A DNA stretch of 64,000 nt from Evansella halocellulosilytica (GTDB lineage: Bacteria > Bacillota > Bacilli > Bacillales > Salisediminibacteriaceae), in assembly GCF_002335745.1 (NCBI RefSeq), contig NZ_NIST01000001.1, positions 3,844,354-3,908,353 on the forward strand, written 5' to 3'. This document shows, in pieces, positions 19,350 through 29,030 of this stretch. Numbering within the stretch: position 1 is the first letter of the stretch; each line of letters opens with the position of its first letter. The notes beneath the pieces are model-generated. The model worked only from the letters and a program-made list of their open reading frames with translations, made no database searches and was not told the DNA's origin. Both the position numbers and the translations under genes were made by a program.

Positions 19350-19772
19350 TTAACAGCCATTGTTTAGAGGATTTTTCTTTGTCGTGCCTTGGAGGGGATC
19401 TCCACCCGTTGATTCAATAATTTTATTTGTGACTGTGTTTGAAATTGTAGTACTCACGAGTTGAAGCAAGCTATTCACGTCTGTTTGAGATTGTTTAAAT
19501 TCTCTTACTAACGGAATGTTATCAAGTTCATCTTGTAAAGCATCAATTTTATCTTCCACTGCTTTTAAAGCTTCGTGCTTTTCATAATGCTTCAAATTCA
19601 CAGCTTCTTTTTGCAGTGACTTTATTTGGCCGATAATCTCTTGTACTTTCAAATGATCATTGATTTGCAGTTCTGCCCGTTTAAAAAAGTCTACTTCTTC
19701 TGTTTCGGCAATCATATTCGCTAATTCTTTCGCCTTCTCTTTCACTTCTGCTTTTGTATATAATTTTGTCAT
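19350..19772 (-). CDS. ricA: RicA/YmcA regulatory subunit
   Basis: A 140-residue helical protein of the YlbF/YmcA family. With RicF and RicT it forms the Y-complex, which in B. subtilis assists RNase Y in mRNA maturation and affects competence, biofilm and sporulation. The hallmark [12 protein letters not shown]-type block is here as [20 protein letters not shown], followed by [17 protein letters not shown]; the C-terminal cysteine that may hold an Fe-S cluster is present (NNGC). Start ATG 19772, preceded by GAGGTGAC, overlaps the miaB stop (ATGA). Its partner nuclease gene rny is at 29.0-30.6 kb. Confidence 0.94.
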   Translation of the reverse strand: MTKLYTKAEVKEKAKELANMIAETEEVDFFKRAELQINDHLKVQEIIGQIKSLQKEAVNLKHYEKHEALKAVEDKIDALQDELDNIPLVREFKQSQTDVNSLLQLVSTTISNTVTNKIIESTGGDPLQGTTKKNPLNNGC

Positions 19773-21319
19773 GAGCTTGTCACCTCTGCAGTTTCTACAA
19801 CATGACCATCTAAAGACCATGTTTTCGCTTCTGTTATTTTTACGTTCACTAATTGCCCGATTGCCGATTTAGGTGCTCTTAAATTAACAAGTCGGTTCGT
19901 TCGAGTACGTCCCGTCAATACGTCAGGATTCTTTTTACTCTCGCCTTCCACTAACACTTCCACTACTTGACCTTCATATGGCTTATTCTTTTTCGCTGCC
20001 AAGTCATTAACAACTTCATTTAGGCGGCGTAAACGATCCTTTTTTACTTCCATCGGAATGTTATCTTCCATCTTAGCAGCTGGTGTACCATCACGCGGGG
20101 AGTAAATGTACGTAAAGGCTGTATCATACTCCATTTCTTTTACAAGTGATAGTGTATCTTCAAATTGTTCCTCTGTTTCATTTGGAAAACCAACGATAAT
20201 GTCAGTCGTAAATGATGCATGAGGAATCTTTTCTTTTATTTTGTTTGCAAGTTCAACATAGTGCTCACGAGTATACTTTCGAGCCATTAATTTCAGTACG
20301 TCACTATTCCCACTTTGTACTGGCAAGTGAATATGTTCGACCAAGTTCCCACCTTTTGCAAGTACATCAATTAAGTGATCATCAAAATCACGTGGGTGAC
20401 TAGTCGTAAAGCGAACTCGTGGAATATCAATCTTACGAATTTCATCCATTAAATCGCCTAATCCATAATCCATATCAACTAAATCTTTTCCGTACGCATT
20501 TACATTTTGTCCAAGTAACGTAATTTCTTTATATCCGTTTCGGGCAAGGTGGCGAACTTCTTCAATAATATCTTCTGGGCGGCGGCTGCGTTCTTTTCCG
20601 CGTGTATATGGAACGATACAATACGTACAGAATTTGTCACAACCGTACATAATATTGACCCAGCCTTGAATTTTACCTTTACGTGCACGAGGCATGTTTT
20701 CAATTATGTCGCCTTCTTTAGACCAAACTTCAATGACCATTTCTTTATTAAAAATCGCATTTTTAATTAAAGTAGGTAATCTGTGAATGTTGTGTGTACC
20801 GAAAATTAAATCGACTTGCTGATGCTTTTCGAGAATTTTATTTACGACAGACTCTTCTTGTGACATACAGCCGCATACACCTAGTATTAATTCCGGACGC
20901 TCACGCTTTAACGTTTTTAAGTGACCGATTTCACCAAAAACTTTATTTTCGGCATTTTCGCGGATCGCACACGTATTTAAGAGAATAATATCTGCATCGT
21001 CTGTTTCTGTCGTCGATTCAAAACCCATGTTCATTAAAATACCTGCCATGTTTTCAGAATCATGTTCATTCATTTGACAGCCGTATGTGCGAATTAAAAA
21101 CTTCTTCCCTATCCCTATTCCTTGCATATCTTCAGGAATATCAAAATCATAATGAATTTCTACATCCTCTTTTCCGCGTTTTTTTGCTTGTTTTAAATTT
21201 GGAGGAATATAGGTCGTTTGAAAATATTGAGAATAATCCTTTTTCTGTACGGATTTTTTGTCCGCAGATAAAGAATTATCAGAAGCTTGAGTTTGCATTT
21301 TTCGTTGTTCTTCATTCAT
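19769..21319 (-). CDS. miaB: tRNA 2-methylthiotransferase MiaB
   Basis: A 516-residue radical-SAM enzyme that adds a methylthio group to i6A37 in tRNA, finishing the reaction begun by MiaA. Domains in order: Bacillus-type N-terminal extension (1-70), UPF0004 domain with [13 protein letters not shown] near 78 and further cluster cysteines ([15 protein letters not shown]), the radical-SAM CxxxCxxC as CDKFCTYC near 228-235, and a C-terminal TRAM domain (from about 445). ATG 21319 follows AAAGGAG. It forms an overlapping operon with ricA. Confidence 0.96.
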   Translation of the reverse strand: MNEEQRKMQTQASDNSLSADKKSVQKKDYSQYFQTTYIPPNLKQAKKRGKEDVEIHYDFDIPEDMQGIGIGKKFLIRTYGCQMNEHDSENMAGILMNMGFESTTETDDADIILLNTCAIRENAENKVFGEIGHLKTLKRERPELILGVCGCMSQEESVVNKILEKHQQVDLIFGTHNIHRLPTLIKNAIFNKEMVIEVWSKEGDIIENMPRARKGKIQGWVNIMYGCDKFCTYCIVPYTRGKERSRRPEDIIEEVRHLARNGYKEITLLGQNVNAYGKDLVDMDYGLGDLMDEIRKIDIPRVRFTTSHPRDFDDHLIDVLAKGGNLVEHIHLPVQSGNSDVLKLMARKYTREHYVELANKIKEKIPHASFTTDIIVGFPNETEEQFEDTLSLVKEMEYDTAFTYIYSPRDGTPAAKMEDNIPMEVKKDRLRRLNEVVNDLAAKKNKPYEGQVVEVLVEGESKKNPDVLTGRTRTNRLVNLRAPKSAIGQLVNVKITEAKTWSLDGHVVETAEVTSS

Positions 21320-21705
21320 GTATATCGCTGCTCCTTTAATATTTCGTTAATTAGGATGTTCAAAGTTTTAGAGAATCGATACTCTTTTAAACATGAGAGG
21401 CTTTGTCATTTCACACCTATTCTTACGTGGAAAAACAATTTCCCACAACTGTTTAGTATAAAGAATTTTTTACCGTTTCACAATAGATGGGGCAAATCAA
21501 TTGTGACAATACTTAAAATCACTAGGAGCTGCTCATGATAGACCGGGAAGTTGATTGAAAGAATTCCTTGCTTTTTTAAGAAAAGCGCAAACGACCTCGA
21601 GCGAGTGCCGCTGCCTCTTCCTCTTCTAGCATCGCTCTGTGGTTATATCCGTCAACTGTGCAATACGCAAATCGTTAGAACAGATCTTCGGCTAAAACCC
21701 CCGCG

Positions 21706-21775
21706 TCCTACGGGAACGCCGAAGTCCCCACATCCGTGTGGAAGCTCGTGATGTAAATGCTCTTTAGAGCTAGAC
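21706..21775. repeat. Interspersed repeat family A, copy 2
   Basis: Second copy of the 831-902 element: TCCTACGGGAACGCCGAAG, then CCACATCCGTGTGGAA, then CTCGTGATGTAAATG and a GCTC-TTTA-GAGC hairpin before TAGACAAC. Confidence 0.75.
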
Positions 21776-21815
21776 AACTATCCATGAGAAAAATGATATA
21801 CTTTCTTATTTTTGT

Positions 21816-21845
21816 AAAAAGACGATGGATTTCATCCACCGTCTT
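21816..21845 (-). terminator. Terminator of tdh-kbl
   Basis: On minus, AAGACGGTGGA and TCCATCGTCTT pair around TGAAA with a single mismatch, followed by TTTACAAAAAT. It lies just after the kbl stop. Confidence 0.8.
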
Positions 21846-21851
21846 CTAGCA

Positions 21852-23027
21852 TTAAATAATCTCAAGTTCTTTACCTGCTTTTTCAAATGCGTCTAATGCT
21901 TCCTGTAAAAGCTCTTTCGTATGGTCTGCAGTCACGATCGTTCGAACACGTGCTTGACCTTTCGGAACTGTAGGGAAAGCGATTCCTTGAGCAAATACTC
22001 CATATTGTAAAAGCTTGTCTGATAATTGATGCGCTTTTGCACCGTCACCTATAATGACTGGTGTGACAGGTGTTTCACTTTTACCTGTATCAAAGCCAAG
22101 TGCGTGAAGGCCATCTTTAAAGAATTTTGTATTTTCCCATAAACGGTCAATTCGTTCTGGTTCCTCAAGTAAAATATCAATCGCTTCTGAGCAAGCAGCT
22201 GTTACCGCTGGCGGATGGGATGTACTGAATAAGAACGGTCTGCCTTTATGAATAAGATAGTCTCTGACAGTTTGAGTACTTGCAATATATCCACCGAGTA
22301 CACCGATTGCTTTACTTAATGTACCGACTTGAATATGAACACGACCGTTTAAATCGAAGTGATCAACAGTACCTCGACCATTTCGACCTAATACACCGCT
22401 CGCATGAGCGTCGTCTACCATAATGAGTGCATCATATTTTTCACATAGCTCGACAATCTCAGGAAGAGGAGCAATGTTACCGTCCATTGAGAACACACCA
22501 TCTGTTACGACTAGACGCTTTCGGTATTGCTGTGTATCTTTTAATGCTTCTTCTAAGCTTTCCATATCAACGTGTTTATAAATTTTACGCGCTGCTTTAG
22601 TTAAACGAATCCCATCTATAATGGATGCATGGTTTAGTTCGTCAGAAATAACGACATCTTCTTTCGTTAAAATAGAAGATAAAATTGCCTGATTTGCGGT
22701 AAAACCAGATTGTAGCACTAACGTTGCTTCTGTATGCTTGAACTCTGCTAGTTTCTTTTCGAACTGTTCGTGCATGGAAAATGTTCCAGCAATTGTTCGA
22801 ACAGAACCTGTACCTGCTCCGTATTTTTCAACAGCTTTTAATGCTGCTTCTTTCATACGAGGGTGTGTAGTCAAGCCTAAATAGTTGTTTGAAGAGAGTT
22901 GAATGACTTCTTTTCCGTTAATCGTTACTTTAGCACCTTGATCAGATTCTAATGGTACGAGAGAACGAAATACCCCTTCCTCTTTCATTTCATTTAATTC
23001 TTCTTGTAAATATTCAAAGCCCTTCAT
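21852..23027 (-). CDS. kbl: Glycine C-acetyltransferase (2-amino-3-ketobutyrate CoA ligase)
   Basis: A 391-residue PLP enzyme that cleaves 2-amino-3-ketobutyrate with CoA to glycine and acetyl-CoA, the second step of threonine breakdown. Landmarks: [14 protein letters not shown] near 45, [11 protein letters not shown] near 72, [12 protein letters not shown] near 205 and the PLP lysine in [13 protein letters not shown] near 238. Directly downstream of tdh with a 114-base gap. ATG 23027 follows GGGAGG. Family members KBL and BioF are similar; the tdh partner decides for KBL. Confidence 0.95.
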   Translation of the reverse strand: MKGFEYLQEELNEMKEEGVFRSLVPLESDQGAKVTINGKEVIQLSSNNYLGLTTHPRMKEAALKAVEKYGAGTGSVRTIAGTFSMHEQFEKKLAEFKHTEATLVLQSGFTANQAILSSILTKEDVVISDELNHASIIDGIRLTKAARKIYKHVDMESLEEALKDTQQYRKRLVVTDGVFSMDGNIAPLPEIVELCEKYDALIMVDDAHASGVLGRNGRGTVDHFDLNGRVHIQVGTLSKAIGVLGGYIASTQTVRDYLIHKGRPFLFSTSHPPAVTAACSEAIDILLEEPERIDRLWENTKFFKDGLHALGFDTGKSETPVTPVIIGDGAKAHQLSDKLLQYGVFAQGIAFPTVPKGQARVRTIVTADHTKELLQEALDAFEKAGKELEII

Positions 23028-23141
23028 TCATGTTTCCTCCCATTTTACATTTTTACATTCAGCTCTGTTCACTCTTGTTGCTAAAATCAACATTCACATT
23101 ATAACAGTGCCTAACATTTTTAAGAAAGTTTTCTTCACAAC

Positions 23142-24182
23142 TTAAGGGTGTAATACCACTTTCCCACATGCACCTTTAATCATTAAATCGAACCCTTTTT
23201 CGAACTCTTCTAGTGAAAAATGGTGAGTGATCATTGGTTTCACGTCAACTTGGCCAGATTCAAGTAATCCAGATACTTGCTGCCATGTTTCATACATACG
23301 CCGTCCTGTTATCCCTTGAACAGTAATACCTTTAAATACGATATCGTTTGTAACATCGATTTCTACCGGCTTTACAGGGAGACTTAAAATAGAGACTCTT
23401 CCTCCATTTGTAACCATTTTAAAACCTTGATCCATTGCAACTGGATGTCCGCTCATTTCACAGACGACATCAACACCTTGACCTTTAGTCAATTTGTTTA
23501 CAACAGAGAGCGGGTTTTCGTTCATTGAATTAACGACAGTCGTTGCTCCCATATTTTTTGCTAACTCCAGTCGATAATCATTTAAGTCAAAAGCAATAAC
23601 TTGTGATGCACCTGCTGCTTTTGCAACACCAACTGCCATAATACCAATCGGTCCACAGCCAATAACCGCTACTGTTTTACCGACAACATCACCTGCTAGT
23701 ACGGTGTGTACAGCATTTCCCATTGGCTCTTGAACACTAGCGACATCAAAAGGTAGTTCAGGGTCGTTTTTCCACATATTCTCTGCTGGCAGTGCCACAT
23801 ACTCGGCAAAACATCCATCACGATCTACTCCAATAATTTCTGTATTCGCACAAATATGCGCTTGCCCTGTTAAACATTGCGGACAATGGCCACAAACGAT
23901 ATGGGTTTCCGCAGATACATGGTCACCTACTTCTACATTATTAACGAGTTTTCCTTTTTCTACAACGACTCCAGAAAACTCGTGACCAAAAACGTAAGGA
24001 GGATTTACACGGCTTTGGGACCATTCATCCCAAGCATAAATATGAACATCTGTACCACAGATGGAAGTAGCTTTCACTTGAATTAATACTTCTTGGTCCC
24101 CAATCGTCGGGACAGGGACTTCTTTTAAAGTAGCGCCTGGTGCACGCCCTTCTTTAACGATCGCTTTCATCATTTTTGTCAC
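23142..24182 (-). CDS. tdh: L-threonine 3-dehydrogenase
   Basis: A 346-residue zinc-dependent medium-chain dehydrogenase that oxidises threonine to 2-amino-3-ketobutyrate with NAD. Catalytic zinc ligands fall in ATSICGTDVHIY (Cys ~42) and FGHEFSG, the structural zinc site is CGHCPQC...C near 97-110, and the Rossmann motif is VIGCGPIGIMAVGVAK near 170. Start GTG 24182 has GGAAGG upstream, though ATG codons slightly inside are possible. Two cre-like sites lie upstream, fitting carbon catabolite control; this is inference. Confidence 0.94.
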   Translation of the reverse strand: MTKMMKAIVKEGRAPGATLKEVPVPTIGDQEVLIQVKATSICGTDVHIYAWDEWSQSRVNPPYVFGHEFSGVVVEKGKLVNNVEVGDHVSAETHIVCGHCPQCLTGQAHICANTEIIGVDRDGCFAEYVALPAENMWKNDPELPFDVASVQEPMGNAVHTVLAGDVVGKTVAVIGCGPIGIMAVGVAKAAGASQVIAFDLNDYRLELAKNMGATTVVNSMNENPLSVVNKLTKGQGVDVVCEMSGHPVAMDQGFKMVTNGGRVSILSLPVKPVEIDVTNDIVFKGITVQGITGRRMYETWQQVSGLLESGQVDVKPMITHHFSLEEFEKGFDLMIKGACGKVVLHP

Positions 24183-24222
24183 TGTGCTTCACGCCTTCCA
24201 ATTATAATAAACTAATAATCTT

Positions 24223-24236
24223 TGTAAGCATTTACA
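24223..24236 (-). promoter_or_regulatory. cre-like CcpA site near tdh start
   Basis: TGTAAGCATTTACA fits the cre consensus TGWAANCGNTNWCA at all but one fixed position (A for G in the centre). It is ~41 bases upstream of the tdh start. Confidence 0.45.
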
Positions 24237-24332
24237 TTTACAAAAGATAGCAAACTTAAACTATGTTTATTTTAGCATGATCTTTTGTTCTCGTAAACAG
24301 AACAGTCCATCTCACGTATACAAAATGGTTTA

Positions 24333-24346
24333 AGTAAGCGCTTCCA
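24333..24346 (-). promoter_or_regulatory. Second cre-like site upstream of tdh
   Basis: AGTAAGCGCTTCCA fits the cre consensus with two mismatches and keeps the central AAGCGCTT. It lies ~150 bases upstream of tdh. Confidence 0.4.
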
Positions 24347-24355
24347 TTTTCGCGC

Positions 24356-24437
24356 AAGAGATCTTACGAATACAACCCTTAAAGGTTTATTTTCACACAG
24401 GCATAGCCTGTGGTTTACAAAGAATATAATAAAAATG
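24356..24437. repeat. Terminator-linked repeat family C, copy 1
   Basis: An ~80-bp segment that recurs at 45143-45223. Shared features are AAGAGATCT, CCCTTAAAGGTTTATTTTC, the hairpin ACACAGGC...GCCTGTGG, and TATAATAAAA. Read on minus, it directly continues the T-run of the korB terminator. Confidence 0.8.
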
Positions 24438-24468
24438 GGCTGCCCTCAAAATACTAGGACAGCCCATT
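24430..24468 (-). terminator. Terminator of korAB
   Basis: AATGGGCTG (24434-24442) pairs with CAGCCCATT (24460-24468), with an inner CCT/AGG stem; minus-strand tail TTTTATTATATTC. Confidence 0.85.
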
Positions 24469-24488
24469 CATTTGATTTAGTTCTTTGA

Positions 24489-25355
24489 TTACATAAATTC
24501 AGAAACTAACTTGTTAAATTGCTCTTCTTCGAGCTCAAGCGACTGATCGGAAAGAGGTTCATCTTTATACCCTTTTACTAAGGAGTCATAAGATGGTTTC
24601 TCTTTATCTTGGTAAATGAGACCTGTCACTAAGCCATTGTAATTCATTAATGTATTCATAGCTTTCGTACGATCATGTGGATCATAATCATCGACCTCAG
24701 CTAAAGATGTTAAGTTTTCTTTAAACCAGTCATACGTATTTACTTTATTAAATGTGACACACGGGCTAAATACATTGATTAATGAAAAGCCTTTATGGTT
24801 GATCCCTTGTTCGATGAGTGATGTTAACTCTTTTAAATCTCGTGAAAAACTTTGTGCGACAAATCCAGCACCAGAGGAGATCGCTAATTCCATAACATTT
24901 AATGCAGACTCAATTGCACCGTCTGGTGTACTTTTCGTTTTAAAGCCCATGTCACTTCGAGGTGATGTTTGACCTTTCGTTAACCCATAAATTTGATTAT
25001 CCATCACAATATACGTGACATCAATATTTCTGCGAATAGCATGTACCGTATGACCCATTCCAATTGCAAAACCGTCACCGTCTCCTCCAGATGCAATGAC
25101 AGTAAGGTCACGATTTGCCATTTTCACTCCTTGAGCAATCGGTAAAGATCTTCCGTGAATACCGTGGAACCCGTAAGAATTAATATACCCTGATATTCTA
25201 CCAGAACATCCGATACCAGACACGACAGCTAAATCTTCAGGTACAACCCCGACATTTGCAGCAGCTCTTTGAATTGCCGCTTGTACTGAAAAGTCACCAC
25301 ACCCAGGACACCAGTTAGGCTTCACATTATTTCGAAAGTCTTTGAATGTGGCCAT
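24489..25355 (-). CDS. korB: 2-oxoacid:ferredoxin oxidoreductase, beta subunit
   Basis: A 288-residue thiamine-diphosphate subunit that decarboxylates 2-oxoacids (probably 2-oxoglutarate or pyruvate), passing electrons to ferredoxin. WCPGCGDFSV near residue 16 carries Fe-S or cofactor-linked cysteines, GIGCSGRISGYI is at about 48, and the TPP/Mg motif is ASGGDGDGFAIGMGH through VMDNQIYGLTKGQ (about 88-128). ATG 25355 follows AAGGAG and lies two bases after the korA stop, so translation is coupled. B. subtilis 168 lacks the pair at this locus. Confidence 0.92.
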   Translation of the reverse strand: MATFKDFRNNVKPNWCPGCGDFSVQAAIQRAAANVGVVPEDLAVVSGIGCSGRISGYINSYGFHGIHGRSLPIAQGVKMANRDLTVIASGGDGDGFAIGMGHTVHAIRRNIDVTYIVMDNQIYGLTKGQTSPRSDMGFKTKSTPDGAIESALNVMELAISSGAGFVAQSFSRDLKELTSLIEQGINHKGFSLINVFSPCVTFNKVNTYDWFKENLTSLAEVDDYDPHDRTKAMNTLMNYNGLVTGLIYQDKEKPSYDSLVKGYKDEPLSDQSLELEEEQFNKLVSEFM

Positions 25356-25357
25356 TT

Positions 25358-27097
25358 TTAAAACAACTCCTTACATTGTTGATAAATTTCTTTTGGTAAA
25401 AATGGGTTTCCGTCGTATTTTAAGACCGATTGTATATGAGGGTAACATAAGTTCATTTTTACGAGCTGAGATAATTGACCAGTTGCATTGTTCTCTACAA
25501 CGACAACTTTTTTCGCTTTTTTAATCATACTTTCCACTTCTTCAGTCGGGAATGGATGTAATAATCTGACTTGGCCGTGATTGACTTTCAATCCGTCTTT
25601 TTCTAAACGTGGAATTGCTTCTTGAATCGTCCCGCGTGTAGAATTAAATCCTAATATTAATAAATCGGCTTCATCGTGCTTTTCATCTTTATAAACCGGT
25701 GTTGGAAAGTGTTTAACTAATGTGGATAGCTTTCTCATTCGTTTATCCATTTGCTCTTTTCGATTCACTGCACTTTCAGACGGTTTGCCCTGCTCATTAT
25801 GTTCTACACCTGTTACATGGTGTAATCCATTTTTTGTCCCAGGCAAGACACGCTGAGAGATCCCATCATCTGTTAAAGCATACCGCTTATAATATTCTTT
25901 ATTTTCTTGTTCGGGTAAGTCATTTAATTCAAGTTTTCCTCTGCGGATTTCCACTTTACTAAAGTCTAACGGTTCGACTGTTTGTTTTCCCAATGAGAGA
26001 GCTAGATCAGTCATAATAATAACCGGAACTTGATATTCTTCTGCAATGTTAAATGCTTCTACTGTATCGTAAAAAGCTTCTTCTACCGTAGACGGTGCAA
26101 AAACAACTTTCGGAATCTCACCGTGAGTACCGAAAATCATTGCTAGAATATCAGATTGTTCTTGTTTTGTCGGTAAACCAGTACTTGGACCGCCCCTTTG
26201 TGTATCTACAACAACGAGTGGTGTTTCTGTCATTCCACTTAAACCGATCGCTTCCATCATTAATGACAATCCCGGACCTGCTGAAGCAGTTAATGATCGA
26301 ACACCTGTGTAATTGGCTCCGATAGCCATTGTACATGCGGCGATTTCATCTTCTGTCTGAATGACTGTTCCACCGTACTCAGGCAATTTCTTAATTAAAT
26401 ATTCCATAATTTCAGAAGCAGGCGTTATCGGGTAAGCTGGCATAAATCTCGCCCCGCCAGCTAGAGCTCCTAAAGCTACCGCATCGTTACCAATCATAAA
26501 CATCCGGTTTTCCCCGTCTGCTTTTGCTAGTTGAAAATCTCCTATTGCGCCTTCTGATTCTTTCAAAAAGTAATTCATTCCTTCTTCAATCGCCAACATG
26601 TTTTTCTCAACGACAGATGCACCTTTTTTTGAAAAAATTTGTTCAACAACAGACTTAAAAGCCTCAGCTTTTATCCCTAATAAAGCTCCAGAAGCTCCAA
26701 CTGCGACCATATTTTTCATTAATGAGGTCCCTAATTCAGATGCAATTTCTGTGAACGGAACTGAAAATAAGATAGCATTACTTCCTTCTGGTAAAATCGG
26801 TGAGAACTTACTGTCCCCAATAATGACTCCCCCTGCTACTAGCTCATGATGGTTAACATCAATCGTTTCTTGATCAAATGCCACAAGGATATCTAAATCA
26901 TCAGAAATTGAATTAGTGGGTGCTGTACTTACACGAATTTTATTATTCGTATGCCCCCCTTTAATTCGAGATGAAAAGTGGCGATATCCATATAAATAAT
27001 AGCCTAGTCGATTCAGCGCGGTAGAAAATATTTCTCCCGTACTTTCAATTCCCTCACCTTGCTGTCCGCCAACTTTCCATGAAAGTTGATTGATCAT
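25358..27097 (-). CDS. korA: 2-oxoacid:ferredoxin oxidoreductase, fused gamma-alpha subunit
   Basis: A 579-residue subunit. The N-terminal gamma domain (1-185; VGGQQGEGIESTGEIF, HFSSRIKGGHTNNKIR) is fused to the alpha pyrimidine-binding domain (from ~195; NDAVALGALAGG, AYPITPASEIMEYL, SLTASAGPGLSLMMEAIGLS) and a C-terminal transketolase-like domain (ADLLILGFNSTRGTIQEA). I chose ATG 27097 with GGTGGAGGAAAAC before it; the longer start at 27160 has no ribosome site. A palindromic operator-like sequence lies ~45 bases upstream. Confidence 0.93.
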   Translation of the reverse strand: MINQLSWKVGGQQGEGIESTGEIFSTALNRLGYYLYGYRHFSSRIKGGHTNNKIRVSTAPTNSISDDLDILVAFDQETIDVNHHELVAGGVIIGDSKFSPILPEGSNAILFSVPFTEIASELGTSLMKNMVAVGASGALLGIKAEAFKSVVEQIFSKKGASVVEKNMLAIEEGMNYFLKESEGAIGDFQLAKADGENRMFMIGNDAVALGALAGGARFMPAYPITPASEIMEYLIKKLPEYGGTVIQTEDEIAACTMAIGANYTGVRSLTASAGPGLSLMMEAIGLSGMTETPLVVVDTQRGGPSTGLPTKQEQSDILAMIFGTHGEIPKVVFAPSTVEEAFYDTVEAFNIAEEYQVPVIIMTDLALSLGKQTVEPLDFSKVEIRRGKLELNDLPEQENKEYYKRYALTDDGISQRVLPGTKNGLHHVTGVEHNEQGKPSESAVNRKEQMDKRMRKLSTLVKHFPTPVYKDEKHDEADLLILGFNSTRGTIQEAIPRLEKDGLKVNHGQVRLLHPFPTEEVESMIKKAKKVVVVENNATGQLSQLVKMNLCYPHIQSVLKYDGNPFLPKEIYQQCKELF

Positions 27098-27138
27098 GTT
27101 TTCCTCCACCCCTTCTAATCTAGCAATACTACAATCTC

Positions 27139-27162
27139 TCACATGTGAATGTGAACACATTC
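27139..27162. promoter_or_regulatory. Operator-like inverted repeats upstream of korA
   Basis: A perfect 10-bp palindrome TCACATGTGA (27139-27148) abuts GAATGTGAACACATTC (27147-27162), two 7-bp arms around AA. They lie 42-65 bases upstream of the korA start, where a repressor or a Crp/Fnr-type regulator could bind. No specific factor can be assigned. Confidence 0.4.
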
Positions 27163-27595
27163 ATTTGCATGTTTATCCAACCTATTACTGTTAGAACCGA
27201 TCAGTTTTTCAGTGTTTTAATGAACCTTGATTTTTCACCGAACACTGCAAAACGGCTTTAATAAACAGAAATAAAAGTAAAAGTACACATGGATGATATA
27301 TGATTCTTGTTGAAGCATTTACCTTCAAATTATCTGTTTTAGCAATCTTATTGTACCACATTTTTCAACCGTACTTAAAGCTCGAAATTCCCTCTATATT
27401 GACGATTGATATGCACACTCCTTTATTATATTCGAAGTTTCATACAGTTGATTGGACTTTACATATCCATTGCCATTAAATAAAAATGGTCCGAAAGATA
27501 GAATGAGGGGATGTCCTATTTTTTCACAAAGGTTTTTATCCTTCTTTGTTGCTATTTAATTATTGCAATTATAACCATTCTTATCCGAAAGAAAA

Positions 27596-27623
27596 GAACC
27601 TGCTAAATGATAAGAGCAGGTTC
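27596..27623 (-). terminator. Terminator of spoVS
   Basis: GAACCTGCT (27596-27604) pairs perfectly with AGCAGGTTC (27615-27623); on minus TTTTCTTTC follows. Confidence 0.85.
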
Positions 27624-27630
27624 AACTTTT

Positions 27631-27891
27631 TTATCGAGGTTCAACAATTAATTTAATCGCTGTACGCTCATCACCATCAATTTGAATGTCTGTAAATGCT
27701 GGGATGCAAACGAGATCAATCCCGCTTGGAGCAACAAACCCTCTAGCTATAGCAATTGCTTTAACCGATTGGTTTAGTGCCCCTGCACCTATGGCTTGAA
27801 TCTCTGCAGCTCCCCTTTCACGAATGACTCCAGCTAAAGCACCGGCAACAGAATTAGGATTGGATTTTGCTGAAACTTTTAATACTTCCAC
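27631..27891 (-). CDS. spoVS: Stage V sporulation protein SpoVS
   Basis: An 86-residue Alba-like nucleic-acid-binding protein needed for spore coat and septation timing. The sequence MEVLKVSAKSNPNSVAGALAG at the start and IDGDERTAIKLIVEPR at the end match the highly conserved family. GTG start at 27891 with AAGGAGGT seven bases upstream. In B. subtilis it is driven by sigma-H. Confidence 0.97.
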   Translation of the reverse strand: MEVLKVSAKSNPNSVAGALAGVIRERGAAEIQAIGAGALNQSVKAIAIARGFVAPSGIDLVCIPAFTDIQIDGDERTAIKLIVEPR

Positions 27892-28047
27892 TTCAGTACC
27901 TCCTTATTGGATTAAATGGTGGTTTATAAGTCATATCTACATAGCGAAATAGAAACCTCTATTACGTCTATGATGATAATGAGCAGACTGATTAGTGTAT
28001 TTGTTCCTCTTTTTGTATATATTCAAAACATTAACTTTTTATGATGT

Positions 28048-28842
28048 TTAATCAAAAAATGGGCGATCCTCATTGATTGATATTCTTTGAATTGATTCAG
28101 CATCACCACTTTTACTATTTACATTTATAATGACTCCATTACATTGTACCCGACCTTTAGCTACTTCAAACCTTGCTGGTAAATTTGTCAAAAATCGATT
28201 TACGATCACTTCTCGTTCCATGCCTAATATACCATCATACGGGCCTGTCATTCCAACGTCCGATAAATATGCCGTTCCTTTAGGTAGTATACGCTCATCT
28301 GCCGTTTGCACGTGTGTATGAGTTCCAATTACAGCAGAAACTTGACCATCTAAAAACCAGCTGACTGCTTGTTTTTCACTCGTTGCTTCAGCATGAAAGT
28401 CGATAAAAATAATCGGTGTTGATTTCTTTACTTCATTTACGATCGATTCTAATTTACGAAATGGGCAATCATTGTCATTCATAAATACTCTGCCTTGTGC
28501 ATTCACAACTGCCACTTTTTGGTTGCCTACTTTTTTAATTAAAAATCCTTTACCTGGTATTCCTTCCGGGAAATTGGCCGGTCTGACGAGATCGTCAACA
28601 TCATCAATAAAATCAAAAATTTCTTTTTTATCCCAAGCATGGTTACCAAGTGTAATAACGTCAGCACCACATTGCTTGATTTCATGATAAATCTTATCAG
28701 TAATCCCTTTACCTCCAGCAGCGTTTTCCCCATTTACAATCGTTAAATCTGGTCGGTGTTTACTTTTTAATTTCGGTAAATACTCCTTTAAAGCATTTCT
28801 GCCTGGCGATCCAACAACATCACCTATAAACATGATTTTCAT
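28048..28842 (-). CDS. ymdB: YmdB metallophosphodiesterase
   Basis: A 264-residue calcineurin-like phosphodiesterase, reported in B. subtilis to hydrolyse cyclic nucleotides and to affect the choice between motility and biofilm. Metal-binding motifs: MFIGDVVGSPGR (Asp8), VNGENAAGGKG, LGNHAWDKKEI (Asn/His near 68) and FIDFHAEATSEK, IGTHTHVQTADE near 175. ATG 28842 follows AAAGGAGC. Gene order rny-ymdB-spoVS is as in B. subtilis. Confidence 0.94.
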   Translation of the reverse strand: MKIMFIGDVVGSPGRNALKEYLPKLKSKHRPDLTIVNGENAAGGKGITDKIYHEIKQCGADVITLGNHAWDKKEIFDFIDDVDDLVRPANFPEGIPGKGFLIKKVGNQKVAVVNAQGRVFMNDNDCPFRKLESIVNEVKKSTPIIFIDFHAEATSEKQAVSWFLDGQVSAVIGTHTHVQTADERILPKGTAYLSDVGMTGPYDGILGMEREVIVNRFLTNLPARFEVAKGRVQCNGVIINVNSKSGDAESIQRISINEDRPFFD

Positions 28843-29003
28843 TATTAATAGCTCCTTTTAATCATAAAAATGATAAGTCCACATCATATGTTTTAACGTA
28901 TACGATTATAAATATGTATAACTCAATTTGAATATAGTATAAGGCAAGTTCGTATCCTATAAACGTTTAAATAAAGATTAGATCAAGTCATTTTATGTAT
29001 AAA

Positions 29004-29030
29004 AATAAAGTGGCAATTTGCCACTTTATT
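29004..29030 (-). terminator. Terminator of rny
   Basis: AATAAAGTGGCA and TGCCACTTTATT pair around a short loop, followed on minus by TTTTTATAC. It overlaps the rny stop codon. Confidence 0.85.

Larger units (their letters stand above)
21320..21851. other. Spacer between kbl and miaB with repeat A
   Basis: 532 bases. It holds the miaB promoter region at the right of miaB's start, repeat A copy 2 and the kbl terminator. The 66-codon plus-strand frame at 21551-21751 is a by-product of the repeat. Confidence 0.65.
24183..24488. other. tdh upstream region
   Basis: 306 bases with two cre-like sequences, one copy of repeat family C, and the terminator of korB. No gene seen. Confidence 0.6.
27098..27630. 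other. Spacer between spoVS and korA
   Basis: 533 bases with no gene. It holds two adjoining inverted repeats just upstream of korA (27139-27162), the spoVS terminator at the right, and otherwise AT-rich sequence. Confidence 0.6.
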
